Positions 24,501 to 32,529 of a DNA stretch of 64,000 nucleotides are shown here, piece after piece. The stretch comes from Euphorbia lathyris (taxonomy: Eukaryota; Streptophyta; Magnoliopsida; Malpighiales; Euphorbiaceae): the NCBI RefSeq assembly GCF_963576675.1, contig NC_088916.1, positions 77,021,501-77,085,500 of the forward strand. Direction: 5' to 3'. The notes below the pieces were generated by a model. That model was not told the origin of the DNA. It searched no databases and worked only from the letters and a program-made list of their open reading frames with translations. How positions within the stretch are numbered: the first letter of the stretch is position 1; each line of letters opens with the position of its first letter. Position numbers and translations under genes: made by a program.

Positions 24501-27500
24501 ACTTTATTAAATTTGTAATATTTGTTATTTTATTTATTGATTCTTAACGGGTAAGGGTACCCGCGGGTACCCGTGAATTAAATGGGAAGGGTATGGGATG
24601 CAAAACATATACCCGTTAGGGTAATGGGAAAGGTACGAGTAATTAAAAAATAAAAGGGTAAGGGTTTGGAATTGGAATTGGGATTGGCACTACCCGCGGG
24701 TACCCTACCCGTTGTCATCCCTATCTGCAAATACACCCCCTAACATATGCATTCACAAAATCAATCATGCCCTCTTTTTCATTTTATAGTTTGAAAATAT
24801 AGGTAAGTTTTGTTTGGTTAGTGCAGAGAAAATATGATTATCTAAACAAAATATGATTATCTAAACAGATAAAACTTCAAAAACAATGACATGGAAAATG
24901 AGATTAGTGAATTTATAAAAAATATAAAGAATTTTATTTTTAATCGTCATTCATCATTTTAACTAGACCGATTATAAGAGTTATTATATTAGTAAAGTGT
25001 AAAGTTCATGAGCTAATTTGAGGTTAAAATTGAGAGACTGTAAATATAATTTACAAAAAAATATACACTTATGGTCCTTAAATTATAACATTATTAATAG
25101 AATGATCCTTAAACTTTATTTCTTGACATTTCTTCAACTTTACATTATTGAGTAAATTACATTCATGGTCCCTAATTTTTATCTTTACTTTTATTATGGT
25201 TCTTGAACTTTAAAACCAGAAATTATGACATCTAAATTTTGTACTTTACTAACATAATTAATAACCATTTTACTATTGACCATGTCAAAATAGCAAATGA
25301 CAGTTTCAAAATAAAAAAATTTGAAGATTAAAGTTGTTTAGAACCATATTTATCACGAAACAATGTTTTCAATTTTTCGAATCATTTTTATCAAAAACTA
25401 AATGACATACCAAAATGTTAAAAAATTAAAGTTGCTTAAATATTATTTACCAACCATACAATAAAGGGTTATCTGCTATTACAATGGTCATCTTAATGAA
25501 CATTAAAAGGGGTTATGTTACTAAATTGTAATATTCAGGGCCATAATATACAAGTCTGTAAATGAGTTGATCCGCTCATAAGCAGTTCAACGTTCAGCTC
25601 GATATAAAGCTCAATCGTGTTTAGCTCGATTTATAAACTAGCCAAGCTTGAGCATGATGAATTCAGTTCGAAAGCTCGCAAGCAGACTCAGTTATAATTA
25701 ATGAACAACCTCGATTATAATGTTAATACACACACTCGTGAGCAAACTTGATTTGCTTATTTTTTTAATAATAGAATTTCTATCAATGTGGGAAATGGAA
25801 AAATAGCGTAATTTTATGTAAACTTTAGTTTTGTAGGCTTCAAAACAATGTAATTTTGTGTTAAAAAAATTCAAAATGAAGATAATCAATGAATTGTTTC
25901 GCAAGGGAAATTCATGAATAGAATTAACGAGCTGCTCGCAAGTAAAGCTCGTGAACAATCTCACGAGCAGCTCAAAACAAAGCTGTCAATTTTCTAACAA
26001 GTCGAGCATTAGCAAGCCAAAGCTTGCTTGACTCGGGATTACAGCCCCCAAAGATATAGTTGAAGACCATAAGTGTAATTTACCCTTATATTACTCTTAA
26101 CATTAAAAAAACACACAAATCATGATATTTTGAAATGTTATGAATGTACCTTGTTTGGATAGGAATTGTGAATTGAGTTTGAATTGTTGGAATTGAAGAA
26201 ATTGAAGATGAAGATAAAATGGACTTGAAACACCATATGGAAGAATGCTAGAATGTAGTCCAATAGTTGCACCTCCACTTGCAAAATTTGCACCATTTGT
26301 AAAGTTTGTTCCCATCGAATTTAAATACGCATTTACATGTCCTATTTTCAATTCCTCCGCTGATAACAATAATATATAATCATCATCATAATATTCAAAT
26401 CCGGTACTCGGTATTCTTTAATACGGTAAAATTATAAGGGTATTAGTTTATTCTATTTCCTCCTGCTGTTTGTATTTTTATATTAAAAATTAAAATTTTA
26501 GGCGTTTGGTTAGAAAACTATAATTACCGTTTTATATATGAAAAACAACTTTTCTAACAATAAAGAATCTCTGCTTTTTGTAAACAGTAAACATGAAACC
26601 GCAATAGTAAAAAGCAGGTAAACCAAATGGGCCATAAAGCAGACAATTCTAGTTATCAAGAGGACAAAAAAAATCAAGAGCTTAACGTGTTAACATAAAA
26701 AAGGCACAATACCATTTGGCTCCCCAAACTAAGACTTCAAAATCAATTAGTACCTTAAACTATCAAAATTATCAATCAGGTCCTTGAACTAACAAAATAT
26801 CATCCATTGAGTCCACATTGTAAACAAAAATCATCAATTGAGGCCTCGTCGAAAATCATTCAGTTGAACAGTTTCAGACCTTCTTTCTAAGCCCATTTTG
26901 AACAACACAACAACAACAACAACAAAGCCTTAGTGCCGAAATGATTCGGGGTCAGCTAACATGAACCATCATATAAAACCGTGAAAATCAAGTCGTGTCA
27001 GCGACACAGATTCGCTCCCTCCACTCCGTCCTATCCACTACCATATTTTCCTCAATTCCCAATAAACTCATATCACTCTCGATCACCCTCCTCCAAGTTT
27101 GCTTAGGTCTTCCCCTACCCCTCACCACTACATCCCTTTGCCACTCTTCGGTTCTCCTAACCGGCGCATCAAGCCCTCTACGTCTCACATGGCCAAACCA
27201 CCTTAGTCGGTTTTCTCTCATTTTATTCTCAATAGATGTGACCCCTACTTTTGTCCTAATTATTTCATTACGCACCCGGTCCTTTCTCGTGTGACCACAC
27301 ATCCATCTCAACATACGCATCTCCGCCACCGACATCTTATGGATGTGGCAGTGTTTCACTGCCCAACACTCCGTACCATATAACAATGCTGGTCTAATTG
27401 CCGTCCGGTAGAATTTTCCCTTCAATCTATTAGGCATCCCGGGATCACAAAGGAAACCCGTAGCACTCTTCCACTTCGACCAACCAGCTTTAATCCTATG

Positions 27501-29193
27501 AGCAACATCTCCATCTACTTCTCCATCCGTTTGGATAATAGATCCTAAATACCGGAAGCAATCCGAGGCCTGAACAACTCTCCCATCTAGGATGATTGTC
27601 CCTGCCTCCCTACTCCTACGGCCGCTAAACTTACACTCCAAATATTCTGTCTTACTTCGACTCAACTTAAAGCCTCTAGATTCTAGAGTTTGCCTCCATA
27701 GTTCCAACTTCATCTCCACTCCTTCTTTCGTCTCCTCAACCAACACAATATCATCTGCAAACAGCATGCACCATGGTATACCATCTTGAAGTGAACAAAC
27801 ACAAAAATTATTACAGTCTATATTAAATACTCACAGTTTCTGATTTTAGGATAGGATGAGGATTCAATTGATGATTTTACTTAGTTCAGGTACCTGATTG
27901 ATGATTTTGATAGTTTATGGTCCTAATTAACTTTGAAGCTTTAGTTTGAGGACCCAAATGAGTGTAATGCCAATAAAAATGCATAATACCCATTTGGCTC
28001 TCCAAACCAAGTCTTCAAAGTTAATTGGGATCTTAAACTATCAAAATCATTGACCAGCACTCTAAAATAAGAAAAAACCATCAATTGGTTCCCGTTTTAA
28101 ACAAAACTCATCAATTGCAGTCTCATTGAAAATCATTCAGTCGAACAGTTTCAGACTCTCTTTTTAAACTCATTTTGAACCAACACAAAAATTATTATAT
28201 TCTATATCAAATAGTCATCGTTTCTAATTTTAGTATAAGATATATTTTTTTCTTAGTTCAGACATGATTGATAATTTTAATAATTCAAGATCTTAATTAA
28301 CTTTAAAGTTTTAGTTTTAGTTTGAGAGAGACAAATATATATAATACCAATAAAAAATTAGAAACTCAATCCAGATGATGTAAATTCTTATTACTTTTTA
28401 TTCTTTATCTATCTTAATCAATAAATTCTTATTTTTATTTGTCCACATCAATAAGTTGAATCGTTTTAACGATGCGTGCCATTCAAACTCCACAGAAAAA
28501 TTAAATAAAAGTCAAATCTATAACAAAATCAATGATCAAAAGCGTGGAAAAATAATTGATCAGAAATTTGATCTTTAAAACAGATAAATTGAGTTTAATT
28601 ATGCTTTTTGCCTTGAAAAAACAAAGAGTCTTGATATCATTTCCCTATAATCACATACACAAAAATTTACTTCCAATTTCATATCACACTCATATAAAAC
28701 GCGCTATAGACTTACATTGAAGTTCAACGACCGATTCAAGAGTGAAAGGGGGTTGAGCACTCATTAAATAGCTAAAAATGCGAAAAACTCTATAAAAACA
28801 ATGTACTAATCTTTAAAACTTTTATTGTAAAAAGAAACAACCCGATCAATCGAGCACTAATAATAACCCCAGTGAATCATAGATACGCCACTGACAAAAT
28901 TTAAGAACGTAATTAAAACTTTACTTACCAATACAATCTATAATTAGCCTTCCGTCACAGTATCTTCCGGCCGGCTTGTGAAAATAAGTATCTCCATAAG
29001 GAGGATTCAGGCGAGCAAAGGCTGCTTGCATTGAACCGGTGTCGGAATTCGAGTCCCCGAAGCTGAATATCGCCGGAAACTCATAGCTTCTCGGACTCAG
29101 GCCAAATGTTGGTATCAAAATGGAAGCAAAACTTAAAAATAGAAGAATATGAAAAGAAGAAGATGAAGTGATTCCAGAGGTTTTAGTATCCAT
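12321..29193 (-). CDS. GDSL esterase/lipase, 3' end outside window or lost
   Basis: A plant SGNH/GDSL hydrolase, a family that is usually secreted and cleaves esters in cell-wall or lipid substrates. Four exons join in phase: 29193-28929, 26359-26150, 14976-14822, 12588-12321, about 299 residues against a usual 360-390. Exon 1 has a hydrophobic N-terminus fitting a signal peptide ([15 protein letters not shown]) and block I with the nucleophile Ser ([11 protein letters not shown]). Exon 2 has block II ([14 protein letters not shown]), exon 3 block III (FDIGQND) and exon 4 [11 protein letters not shown]. The final exon with the Asp-His pair is missing; intron 4 runs into the repeats at 1-12012, so the exon may lie left of the window or be lost. 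All visible splice sites are GT-AG and no frame breaks occur. Introns hold more than 15 kb of mobile elements. Confidence 0.85.
12606..12892 (+). mobile_element. Possible TRIM (miniature LTR element) in intron 3
   Basis: Two ~45-base similar segments, 12625-12671 (ttaactatcggttcgag, then ggttccatgaca) and 12844-12892 (ttaactatcagcttgag, then agttccatgaca), flank about 175 bases. The inner side of the first is followed by TGGTATTAGAGCC (12696-12708), close to a tRNA-Met primer site, and the second is preceded by a purine run (gtgtggggatg) and TGTTATG. No coding capacity. The arrangement fits a TRIM; termini and target duplication were not resolved. Confidence 0.4.
12894..13364. repeat. Fold-back MITE with long terminal inverted repeats
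   Basis: The left arm (aatacatcatttt, then ctgaacttgtcc, aaaaag) is matched in reverse by the right arm (ctttttggacaagttcc, then aaatgatgtatt). Similarity of the arms extends over roughly 130 bases, including matching segments around 12995-13022 and 13230-13260. The ~470-bp unit has no ORF. It lies in GDSL intron 3. Confidence 0.6.
13365..13715. other. AT-rich intron sequence
   Basis: Intron 3 of the GDSL gene between two MITEs. No ORF or recognisable repeat family was seen. Confidence 0.4.
13716..14181. mobile_element. hAT-like MITE, older copy
   Basis: The ends TAGAGATAGCAAGGGG and (reverse) TAGGGATGATAGG form imperfect terminal inverted repeats. Flanks atcagagt (13708-13715) and atcagaac (14182-14189) fit an 8-bp hAT target duplication with two mismatches. 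The interior has the same order of sequence as the element at 14984-24723 (gtacccggtaccc, then tatattaaaaaatatta and ttgattcttaac), so the two belong to one family. Non-coding. Confidence 0.6.
14190..14821. other. Intron 3 sequence with repeat debris
   Basis: AT-rich. At about 14370-14530 there is a degraded piece similar to the TRIM-like repeat at 12606-12892 (gttttagttcaaatgg, then gataccagag). No coding sequence seen. Confidence 0.35.
14822..14976 (-). CDS. GDSL gene exon 3
   Basis: Starts after tttgcag and completes the codon begun in exon 2 (G plus AA gives Glu), reading [20 protein letters not shown]; ends in phase 0 (FSATVQ) before GTAAGT. It carries block III with the conserved Asn-Asp. 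The first exon base and the seven intron bases before it are the 8-bp target duplication of the inserted hAT-like element, so the acceptor in use is a duplicated one. Confidence 0.85.
15288..15712 (+). repeat. 5' LTR of gypsy element 1
   Basis: 425 bp, TGATGATTCACG to AAGTTATCA, with short TGAT/ATCA terminal inversion. TATA box cttataaaag at 15524-15533. The inner edge is followed by ATTGGTGCGGTGAGCGTGG, the probable primer-binding region; the same sequence follows the LTR of gypsy element 2, so it is conserved between the two families. The donor tRNA was not identified. Confidence 0.9.
15772..17616 (+). CDS. gag: Gypsy element 1 gag
   Basis: An intact 614-residue ORF starting 60 bases inside the LTR. 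A Ser/Gln/Pro-rich N-terminal half leads to a retrotrans_gag domain at about residues 290-430 ([38 protein letters not shown]). Near residues 535-565 is the zinc-binding motif of this lineage ([19 protein letters not shown]), then a basic tail. Gag packages element RNA into particles. The ORF ends in TGA and is not fused to pol here; the protease-coding continuation is missing. Confidence 0.9.
   Translation: MSEPSRTTGVTRRSASMNSRGPRTVNSQPVIPSSSNPSGQLSPLLEVQVQTEMEMSNSDFVQMAGQVLAANMSQAAGDRMISLLTAIADHNTAVAAALQEPVVTSTQPSTISAVSTLPQSSRETNRVGQSSRMTPHNNPGNYLHQDPNMTIHPTWQASQPMSRMQGIFSLQQTEPFVHRHSELMTSGANMSGREHTWNFDPITRQRLDPQREQVSTQYGRWISPRIHQQRMEEVRREPNTELEDQLRNMMERTGYTPRARAVVQSDSPFAPSLREFIPDHRIKAPAIPKYYGDPNSDPEAHVRNYRELMDVAGASESIICRLFSTTLGGAASDWFRSLPTESIHNWTQYSRDFCAKFVGCKAADVTDRQLKEIKQRNYTSLREFVVAFNDILVRLQNPDIVSIRNIMADGTTDWSMREEIICNKPRTVAELMKIAKEFMEVDDVNREHRAQTRRERDAARSTSDNRRHQNQTHSKGNFVRKSDRSFQGGGHQTPLNTTRHEVLLWIEKNPLKKDVQFPEAKVRTSLGRYPNKYCRFHRLNGHDTNDCYELKREIEKVIERGKLSQFVRQEATDDKTIVPHETEARPEKKQKKGVINVIAGGIYEPPTKRSRREQ
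17617..20894 (+). pseudogene. pol: Gypsy element 1 pol: RT, RNase H, integrase; protease deleted
   Basis: 17617-17800 is a short remnant ([11 protein letters not shown]) joined to the pre-RT linker; the aspartic protease DTGS block is absent. RT begins about 17800 ([33 protein letters not shown]). After FKDL (about 18105) roughly 17 residues normally present before VDGTAGF are missing in frame. A second small deletion near 18195 shifts the frame; from 18192 the frame is open for 900 residues. This holds YVDD, RNase H ([22 protein letters not shown]), the integrase zinc finger ([16 protein letters not shown]) and the DDE core ([25 protein letters not shown]). The tail [13 protein letters not shown] is typical of Tat-like pol. 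RNase H and integrase look undamaged. Confidence 0.9.
20895..21487. other. Spacer between convergent pol and antisense gene
   Basis: About 590 bases without an ORF. Both pol (plus) and the antisense gene (minus) end toward it, so it should hold both 3' UTRs. Candidate plus-strand AATAAA at about 21030. Nothing else is seen. Confidence 0.5.
21488..23820 (-). CDS. Antisense four-exon gene of gypsy element 1 (gypsy-type transposon-like domain plus coiled coil)
   Basis: Minus strand, opposite to gag-pol. Exon 1 23820-22923 ([11 protein letters not shown]) has a domain like the 'putative gypsy type transposon' family at about residues 85-200 ([50 protein letters not shown]). Exon 2 22873-22549 is basic and Ser-rich ([11 protein letters not shown]). 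Exon 3 22439-22260 starts [14 protein letters not shown]. Exon 4 22177-21488 is a long coiled coil ([21 protein letters not shown]) with an acidic tail. Introns of 49, 109 and 82 bases have GT-AG ends; introns 2 and 3 join in phase 0, intron 1 is out of phase by one. TGA at 22338-22340 breaks exon 3. The gene at 50438-52532 has the same architecture. Function unknown; DNA-related or accessory roles are speculation. Confidence 0.6.
24053..24066 (+). other. Polypurine tract of gypsy element 1
   Basis: AGGGGGGAGGCA immediately before the TG of the 3' LTR, the expected plus-strand primer. Confidence 0.85.
24067..24493 (+). repeat. 3' LTR of gypsy element 1
   Basis: 427 bp. It differs from the 5' LTR by c/g, t/g, a/c, c/t and c/t substitutions and a 2-base insertion (gattctgtctcc versus gattgtctcc). 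The following AATTT is the target duplication. Confidence 0.9.
24732..26149. other. GDSL intron 2 with MITE-like debris
   Basis: 24732-25065 is plain AT-rich intron. From about 25066 (acacttatggtcc) to about 26081 (gaccataagtgt) the ends form a short inverted repeat resembling plant MITEs. Inside, 25570-26040 is rich in gctcg/cgagc words (agctcgtgaacaatctcacgagcagctc), another MITE-like unit. No gene is supported; the ORF at 25698-25964 has no family features. Confidence 0.4.
26150..26359 (-). CDS. GDSL gene exon 2
   Basis: Starts after tgttatcag; with the last base of exon 1 it gives the codon GCG, reading [14 protein letters not shown]. It ends one base into a codon before GTACATTC. It carries the conserved block II segment [17 protein letters not shown]. 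Length 210 bases. Confidence 0.85.
26703..27971. repeat. Fold-back MITE copy 1, split by an RTE fragment
   Basis: The left end ggcacaataccatttggc is matched in reverse by the right end (ggcattacactcatttggg); the arms pair over about 100 bases. Without the RTE insertion (about 26903-27795) it is about 375 bp and matches copy 2 directly downstream. It lies in GDSL intron 1. Confidence 0.7.
26903..27795 (-). mobile_element. RTE-clade LINE fragment, 5'-truncated
   Basis: The minus-strand frame carries the C-terminal part of an RTE reverse transcriptase: [12 protein letters not shown], then the thumb and tail ([45 protein letters not shown]). It ends in a (TTG)n tail (plus strand caacaacaac), the usual RTE 3' end. 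It matches the copy at 39285-41206 with only a few substitutions. Flanks tgaacaacac and tgaacaaacac fit a ~10-bp target duplication, and MITE copy 2 shows the empty site. Confidence 0.85.
27981..28348. repeat. Fold-back MITE copy 2 (empty-site copy)
   Basis: A direct neighbour of copy 1 in the same orientation, starting gcataatacccatttggc and ending near ataatacc. It contains the uninterrupted site ttttgaaccaacacaaaa where copy 1 has the RTE fragment. It is more diverged than copy 1. Non-coding. Confidence 0.7.
28349..28928. other. Remainder of GDSL intron 1
   Basis: AT-rich, no ORF or repeat family recognised. It ends at the exon-1 donor (minus strand GTAAGTAAAG). Confidence 0.4.
28929..29193 (-). 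CDS. GDSL gene exon 1 with signal peptide and catalytic Ser
   Basis: ATG at 29193 ([13 protein letters not shown]). A hydrophobic stretch at residues ~15-32 is a likely signal peptide, followed by [15 protein letters not shown] with the nucleophilic Ser, and [20 protein letters not shown], all standard for plant GDSL lipases. It ends one base into a codon before GTAAGT. Confidence 0.9.
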
Positions 29194-29440
29194 TAGAAGA
29201 AGCTAAATTGCAATTTAATAGATGAACTTTCAATATATAAATTTGAATTATTAATAATAATTACTTAATCAGTTAATATAAAAGGATTTAATAATATATG
29301 GTCCAGCTATCATATATTATCTATAATTATAATAAAAAATTGTTATGAAAAATAAAAACAATTATATTAATAATGTAATGTTGTCTATTTTTGACTGGAA
29401 GTTCTGTTGTTATTTGCTTGTCGTATTAATATAATAATAG
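29194..29440 (-). promoter_or_regulatory. Putative GDSL promoter and 5' leader
   Basis: On the minus strand a TATA-like tttatatattg lies at about 29234-29244, roughly 40-50 bases before the ATG. The TIR element beginning at 29441 limits the proximal promoter to about 250 bases. Position-based inference. Confidence 0.35.
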
Positions 29441-30150
29441 AGTAAATTATATAAATGGTACTTGAACTATACCCTGGTTCACACTTTATTTTATCCAAAA
29501 AAAATACGCCTTAAATAATGGTAACCGGACAATTAAATGCGTTTAGTCAGTTATTAACCGGTCAATCTGAGTTTTGACCATTTTTTATTAAAATTTCGAC
29601 TAATTTCTCTCTCTTCAATTCTCATGGATAGTTGTTCTTCTTCTTGAACCAACTTCACCCAATTAAATGGAACACGAAGATAGATAGAGTGAGAATGAAA
29701 GAGAGGGTGATATTCAAGGAGAGAGAAATAAAAGAGAGGATGAAATTGAACATTTTTGGAGAGAGAGGGTGAAATTGAACTTTTTTGATGTCGCACCCTG
29801 GCTTCCGGTTTTTTCGCAGGTCGGGGTGCGTGGCCGGCTCGATCCGCCTTTCTCGTGTTTTAGGTTTCGAGTCGCCACCAATCATCATTTGGAAATATGT
29901 GTGCGGGCGTGATTGGTCGCCCTATCTGTTTGGATTGACTCTGTATCGTTTGGCTTTGATAAGGACGGTCGTCAGAGAGATTTAAGGTTCGTTTTTCCGG
30001 TTACGTGTAGGGAAGAGATGTGATCTCACCCTACCCCGCCCGACGTATCGGTACTATTGTGATATTATGCGTTTGCTATTTGCTTTGCTTTGAATTGTCG
30101 GTATGAACTAGGTACTCGCGCGTGTTTTGGGGTTGTAGGGTTTAGTATCG

Positions 30151-30376
30151 AATTCTAATGACGTTTTCACATCGATTAGAATTAATTTGGTTATGAATCC
30201 GAATGACGTTTTCACATCAATCCGAATTAATTTAGTTATGAATTCGGATGACGTTTTCACATCGATCCGAATTAATTTAGTTATGAATTCGGATGACGTT
30301 TTCACATCGATCCGAATTCATTTGGTTTACAATTTTCGAACGACGTTTTCACATCGATCCGAATTAATTTGATTAA
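30151..30376. repeat. 45-bp tandem repeat, about five units
   Basis: Units begin at about 30151, 30196, 30241, 30286 and 30331, each with gatgacgttttcacatcga or a close variant and a flanking gaattcgg/ccgaatta pair. 45 bases is 15 codons, so both strands show repetitive ORFs; these are probably artefacts of the period. Confidence 0.85.
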
Positions 30377-31338
30377 TTTTAATCCGAAATAACATTTCGA
30401 ATCGGTTTATTTTGATTTGAAAATACGTGTATGACATACACGTAATTGTATTTTATCGAATTAAAATAATACATGCCCAATAAAATGTGAATAATAAGGA
30501 GTATTTTATGAATGATTGAATTACGTTAATTAAATTTAATAATGTATCAAAATAATTGAAATAATCAATATGAAACTCGGTTAAACTAATTAGGATTAAA
30601 CTTAGGTAATGAAAGAGATAATTACAAATAACAAATACTAACAATTAGGCTAATCAACATCAAAAGGGCTAATTAGTGTACGAAATTAATTAGTAACTAA
30701 ATTGCAGTTTAAGATAATAAAAATTAAGCTAATAAAATTGAAATTTTAACTAGTGAAAAATCTAACTAATTAATTAAATATTACAAACAATACTCGACTT
30801 TAGCAAGAGTCTCTCTCGACTGAAACCTTTTGGGCAACCGCCGCCGCCTGCGCTACCCTGGCCGCGTCGTCGCCGATCGGTGGTCGCCGGTGAGAGTGGT
30901 CCTTCCGATTCAGTGAAGGTTAGTCTCTGAAGTGAGAGAGTCGTGTTGTTTTGTGATTTCTGTGTTGCGATTTAGGTTTTCGTTTTGGGCGTTTAGGAGA
31001 TTTCGTGGTTCTTGATCTTGTTTCAGCATTGAAGTTTAGTTTTGGCGTGAGAGAGATGTGTCGGTCTGTGATTTATACGTCTGTAATGTAGTTACGGTTT
31101 GGGCTTTGAGGCGTTTTCTTTCTTCTGACCTTGATTCTGATTTTGTGTTGGGTGGGGAAGGAGCTGTTGTGGTGAGGGCGGAGGAGAAGGAGGGCAGACC
31201 GTTGTGGCTGTGGTGTATTGAGCGGAATCTTGTGTTGTCGGATTCGGGTTCAGTCGGGTTTGAAGGAGTGGCTGTGATTGGAGGATTCTGGCTGTATCTG
31301 AGTGTCTGGAATTACACAAGGGGTGCAGGGATTCAATT

Positions 31339-32529
31339 TTGTGTCTAATGGATAGGGAAATGGAGAGGCTTCAGATTGCAGGAGAGGAAGGGGGGCATCT
31401 TGAGTTAATTGCTCCGCCTACAGCAGAGGTGGTTGTGGATGAGGGACTCCGATTCTTGGGACGATTTGTTGCGGACAGACCACTAAATTTCTTGAGTATG
31501 AAAAACAGAATGGCAGTCCTGTGGAGACCGGTTAAAGGAGTCGACATTCAAGAGGTAAGTCCTAACCTTTACTCCTTTGAATTCTTTCACCCAATTGACA
31601 AGGATAGGGTGTTAGCTGGAGGTCCCTGGTCTTTTGACAATTATGTGTTGATTATGAATGTCTGGAATTTTGGTGTCCATGTGGATGATGTGAATTTACT
31701 GAATTACTCTATCTGGGTGCAAATCTATGGGTTACCTTTGGGGACTATGTCTGAGCTAGTAGGCAAACAGTTAGGCAACTTCCTTGGGTCTTTTGAGGAA
31801 TATGATATGAATAATAATACTGGTATTCATAGACAATTTATGCGTATCAGAGTCAGCCTAGACAGTGAGCGTCCGTTGAAAAGATTTAAGAAAATAAAGA
31901 GCACAGGAAATGTTTGGTCTCTAGCAACCTTTAAGTATGAACGGCTTGAGATTTTTTGCTACGTGTGTGGCTGCCTGGGCCATACAGAACGCTTTTGTGA
32001 AAAAGTTTTCAACGTGCAGGGGGGGGGGGGAATTCAGAGAGAATGGGGGGAATGGCTAAAGGCCCCAATAAGAAGAGGGGGGGACCAAAGTGGGGCGAAA
32101 TGGTTAAGAGAGAGCATTGGGGGTAGTGTAGTAGGAGGGAGCCAGAGGGGGTTTGGAGGGAGTAGGGGAGGAGGAATGAGGATCATGAGGGACATAACTA
32201 ATACAGGGAGAGAGGTGAGGGGACCGACCAGACAGGTTGGGGAAGGGGAGAGAGAGGTTCTGATTTGCCCAATTTTAGGGCCATTTTTTAAGACCCTACC
32301 AAAGGAGGGTAGTGAGAAAAGGGGAGAGGAAGAGAGGGATAAGGGCGAGGATACTGAGATGGAACTAAATGATATTAGGAAGAGAAGAAGGGAGGGTCAG
32401 GAGGAGGGGATTGTGAGGGAAGGGGAGAGTAGACAGGAGGGGGAAATTTCTGTTCCAGGAAAGGATAAAGGAATTTTTACAGAAAATGTTTCGGCGAGCC
32501 CTAAAGATCAGGGCCGCCGGGGAGAATGA
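31339..32529 (+). CDS. LINE ORF1: DUF4283 and zinc-knuckle RNA-binding protein
   Basis: An intact 396-residue ORF. Residues ~30-175 form the DUF4283 domain common to plant L1 ORF1 and related proteins (LRFLGRFVADRPLNF, GGPWSFDNYVLIM, WVQIYGLPLG). A zinc knuckle follows (CYVCGCLGHTERFC, about residue 210-225), then a Gly/Arg/Glu-rich tail encoded by a purine-rich stretch. The protein is expected to coat LINE RNA. The stop TGA overlaps the ORF2 start (ATGA at 32526-32529). Confidence 0.85.
   Translation: MCLMDREMERLQIAGEEGGHLELIAPPTAEVVVDEGLRFLGRFVADRPLNFLSMKNRMAVLWRPVKGVDIQEVSPNLYSFEFFHPIDKDRVLAGGPWSFDNYVLIMNVWNFGVHVDDVNLLNYSIWVQIYGLPLGTMSELVGKQLGNFLGSFEEYDMNNNTGIHRQFMRIRVSLDSERPLKRFKKIKSTGNVWSLATFKYERLEIFCYVCGCLGHTERFCEKVFNVQGGGGIQREWGEWLKAPIRRGGDQSGAKWLRESIGGSVVGGSQRGFGGSRGGGMRIMRDITNTGREVRGPTRQVGEGEREVLICPILGPFFKTLPKEGSEKRGEEERDKGEDTEMELNDIRKRRREGQEEGIVREGESRQEGEISVPGKDKGIFTENVSASPKDQGRRGE

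Larger units (their letters stand above)
14984..24723. mobile_element. hAT-like non-autonomous element carrying a nested gypsy element
   Basis: The ends TACGGATGGTAACGGGTA and (reverse) TAGGGATGACAACGGGTA are inverted repeats. The flanking 8-mers tctgcaaa at 14976-14983 and 24724-24731 are identical, as expected for hAT transposition. Without the gypsy insertion (15288-24498) the element is about 530 bp, rich in acccgcgggtaccc palindromes, with no transposase. It sits in GDSL intron 2 exactly at the exon-3 acceptor. Confidence 0.8.

Noticed and set aside
26995..27789. Plus-strand ORFs over the RTE fragment (and the same at 39372-40166)
   Set aside because: They are antisense shadows of the RTE reverse transcriptase; the minus-strand frame has all RT motifs.
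30108..30372. Repetitive proteins on both strands
   Set aside because: Both are products of a 45-bp tandem repeat whose period is a multiple of three.
31058..31348. Plus-strand ORF ahead of LINE ORF1
   Set aside because: It lies in the LINE 5' UTR, shows no domain, and overlaps the true ORF1 start.
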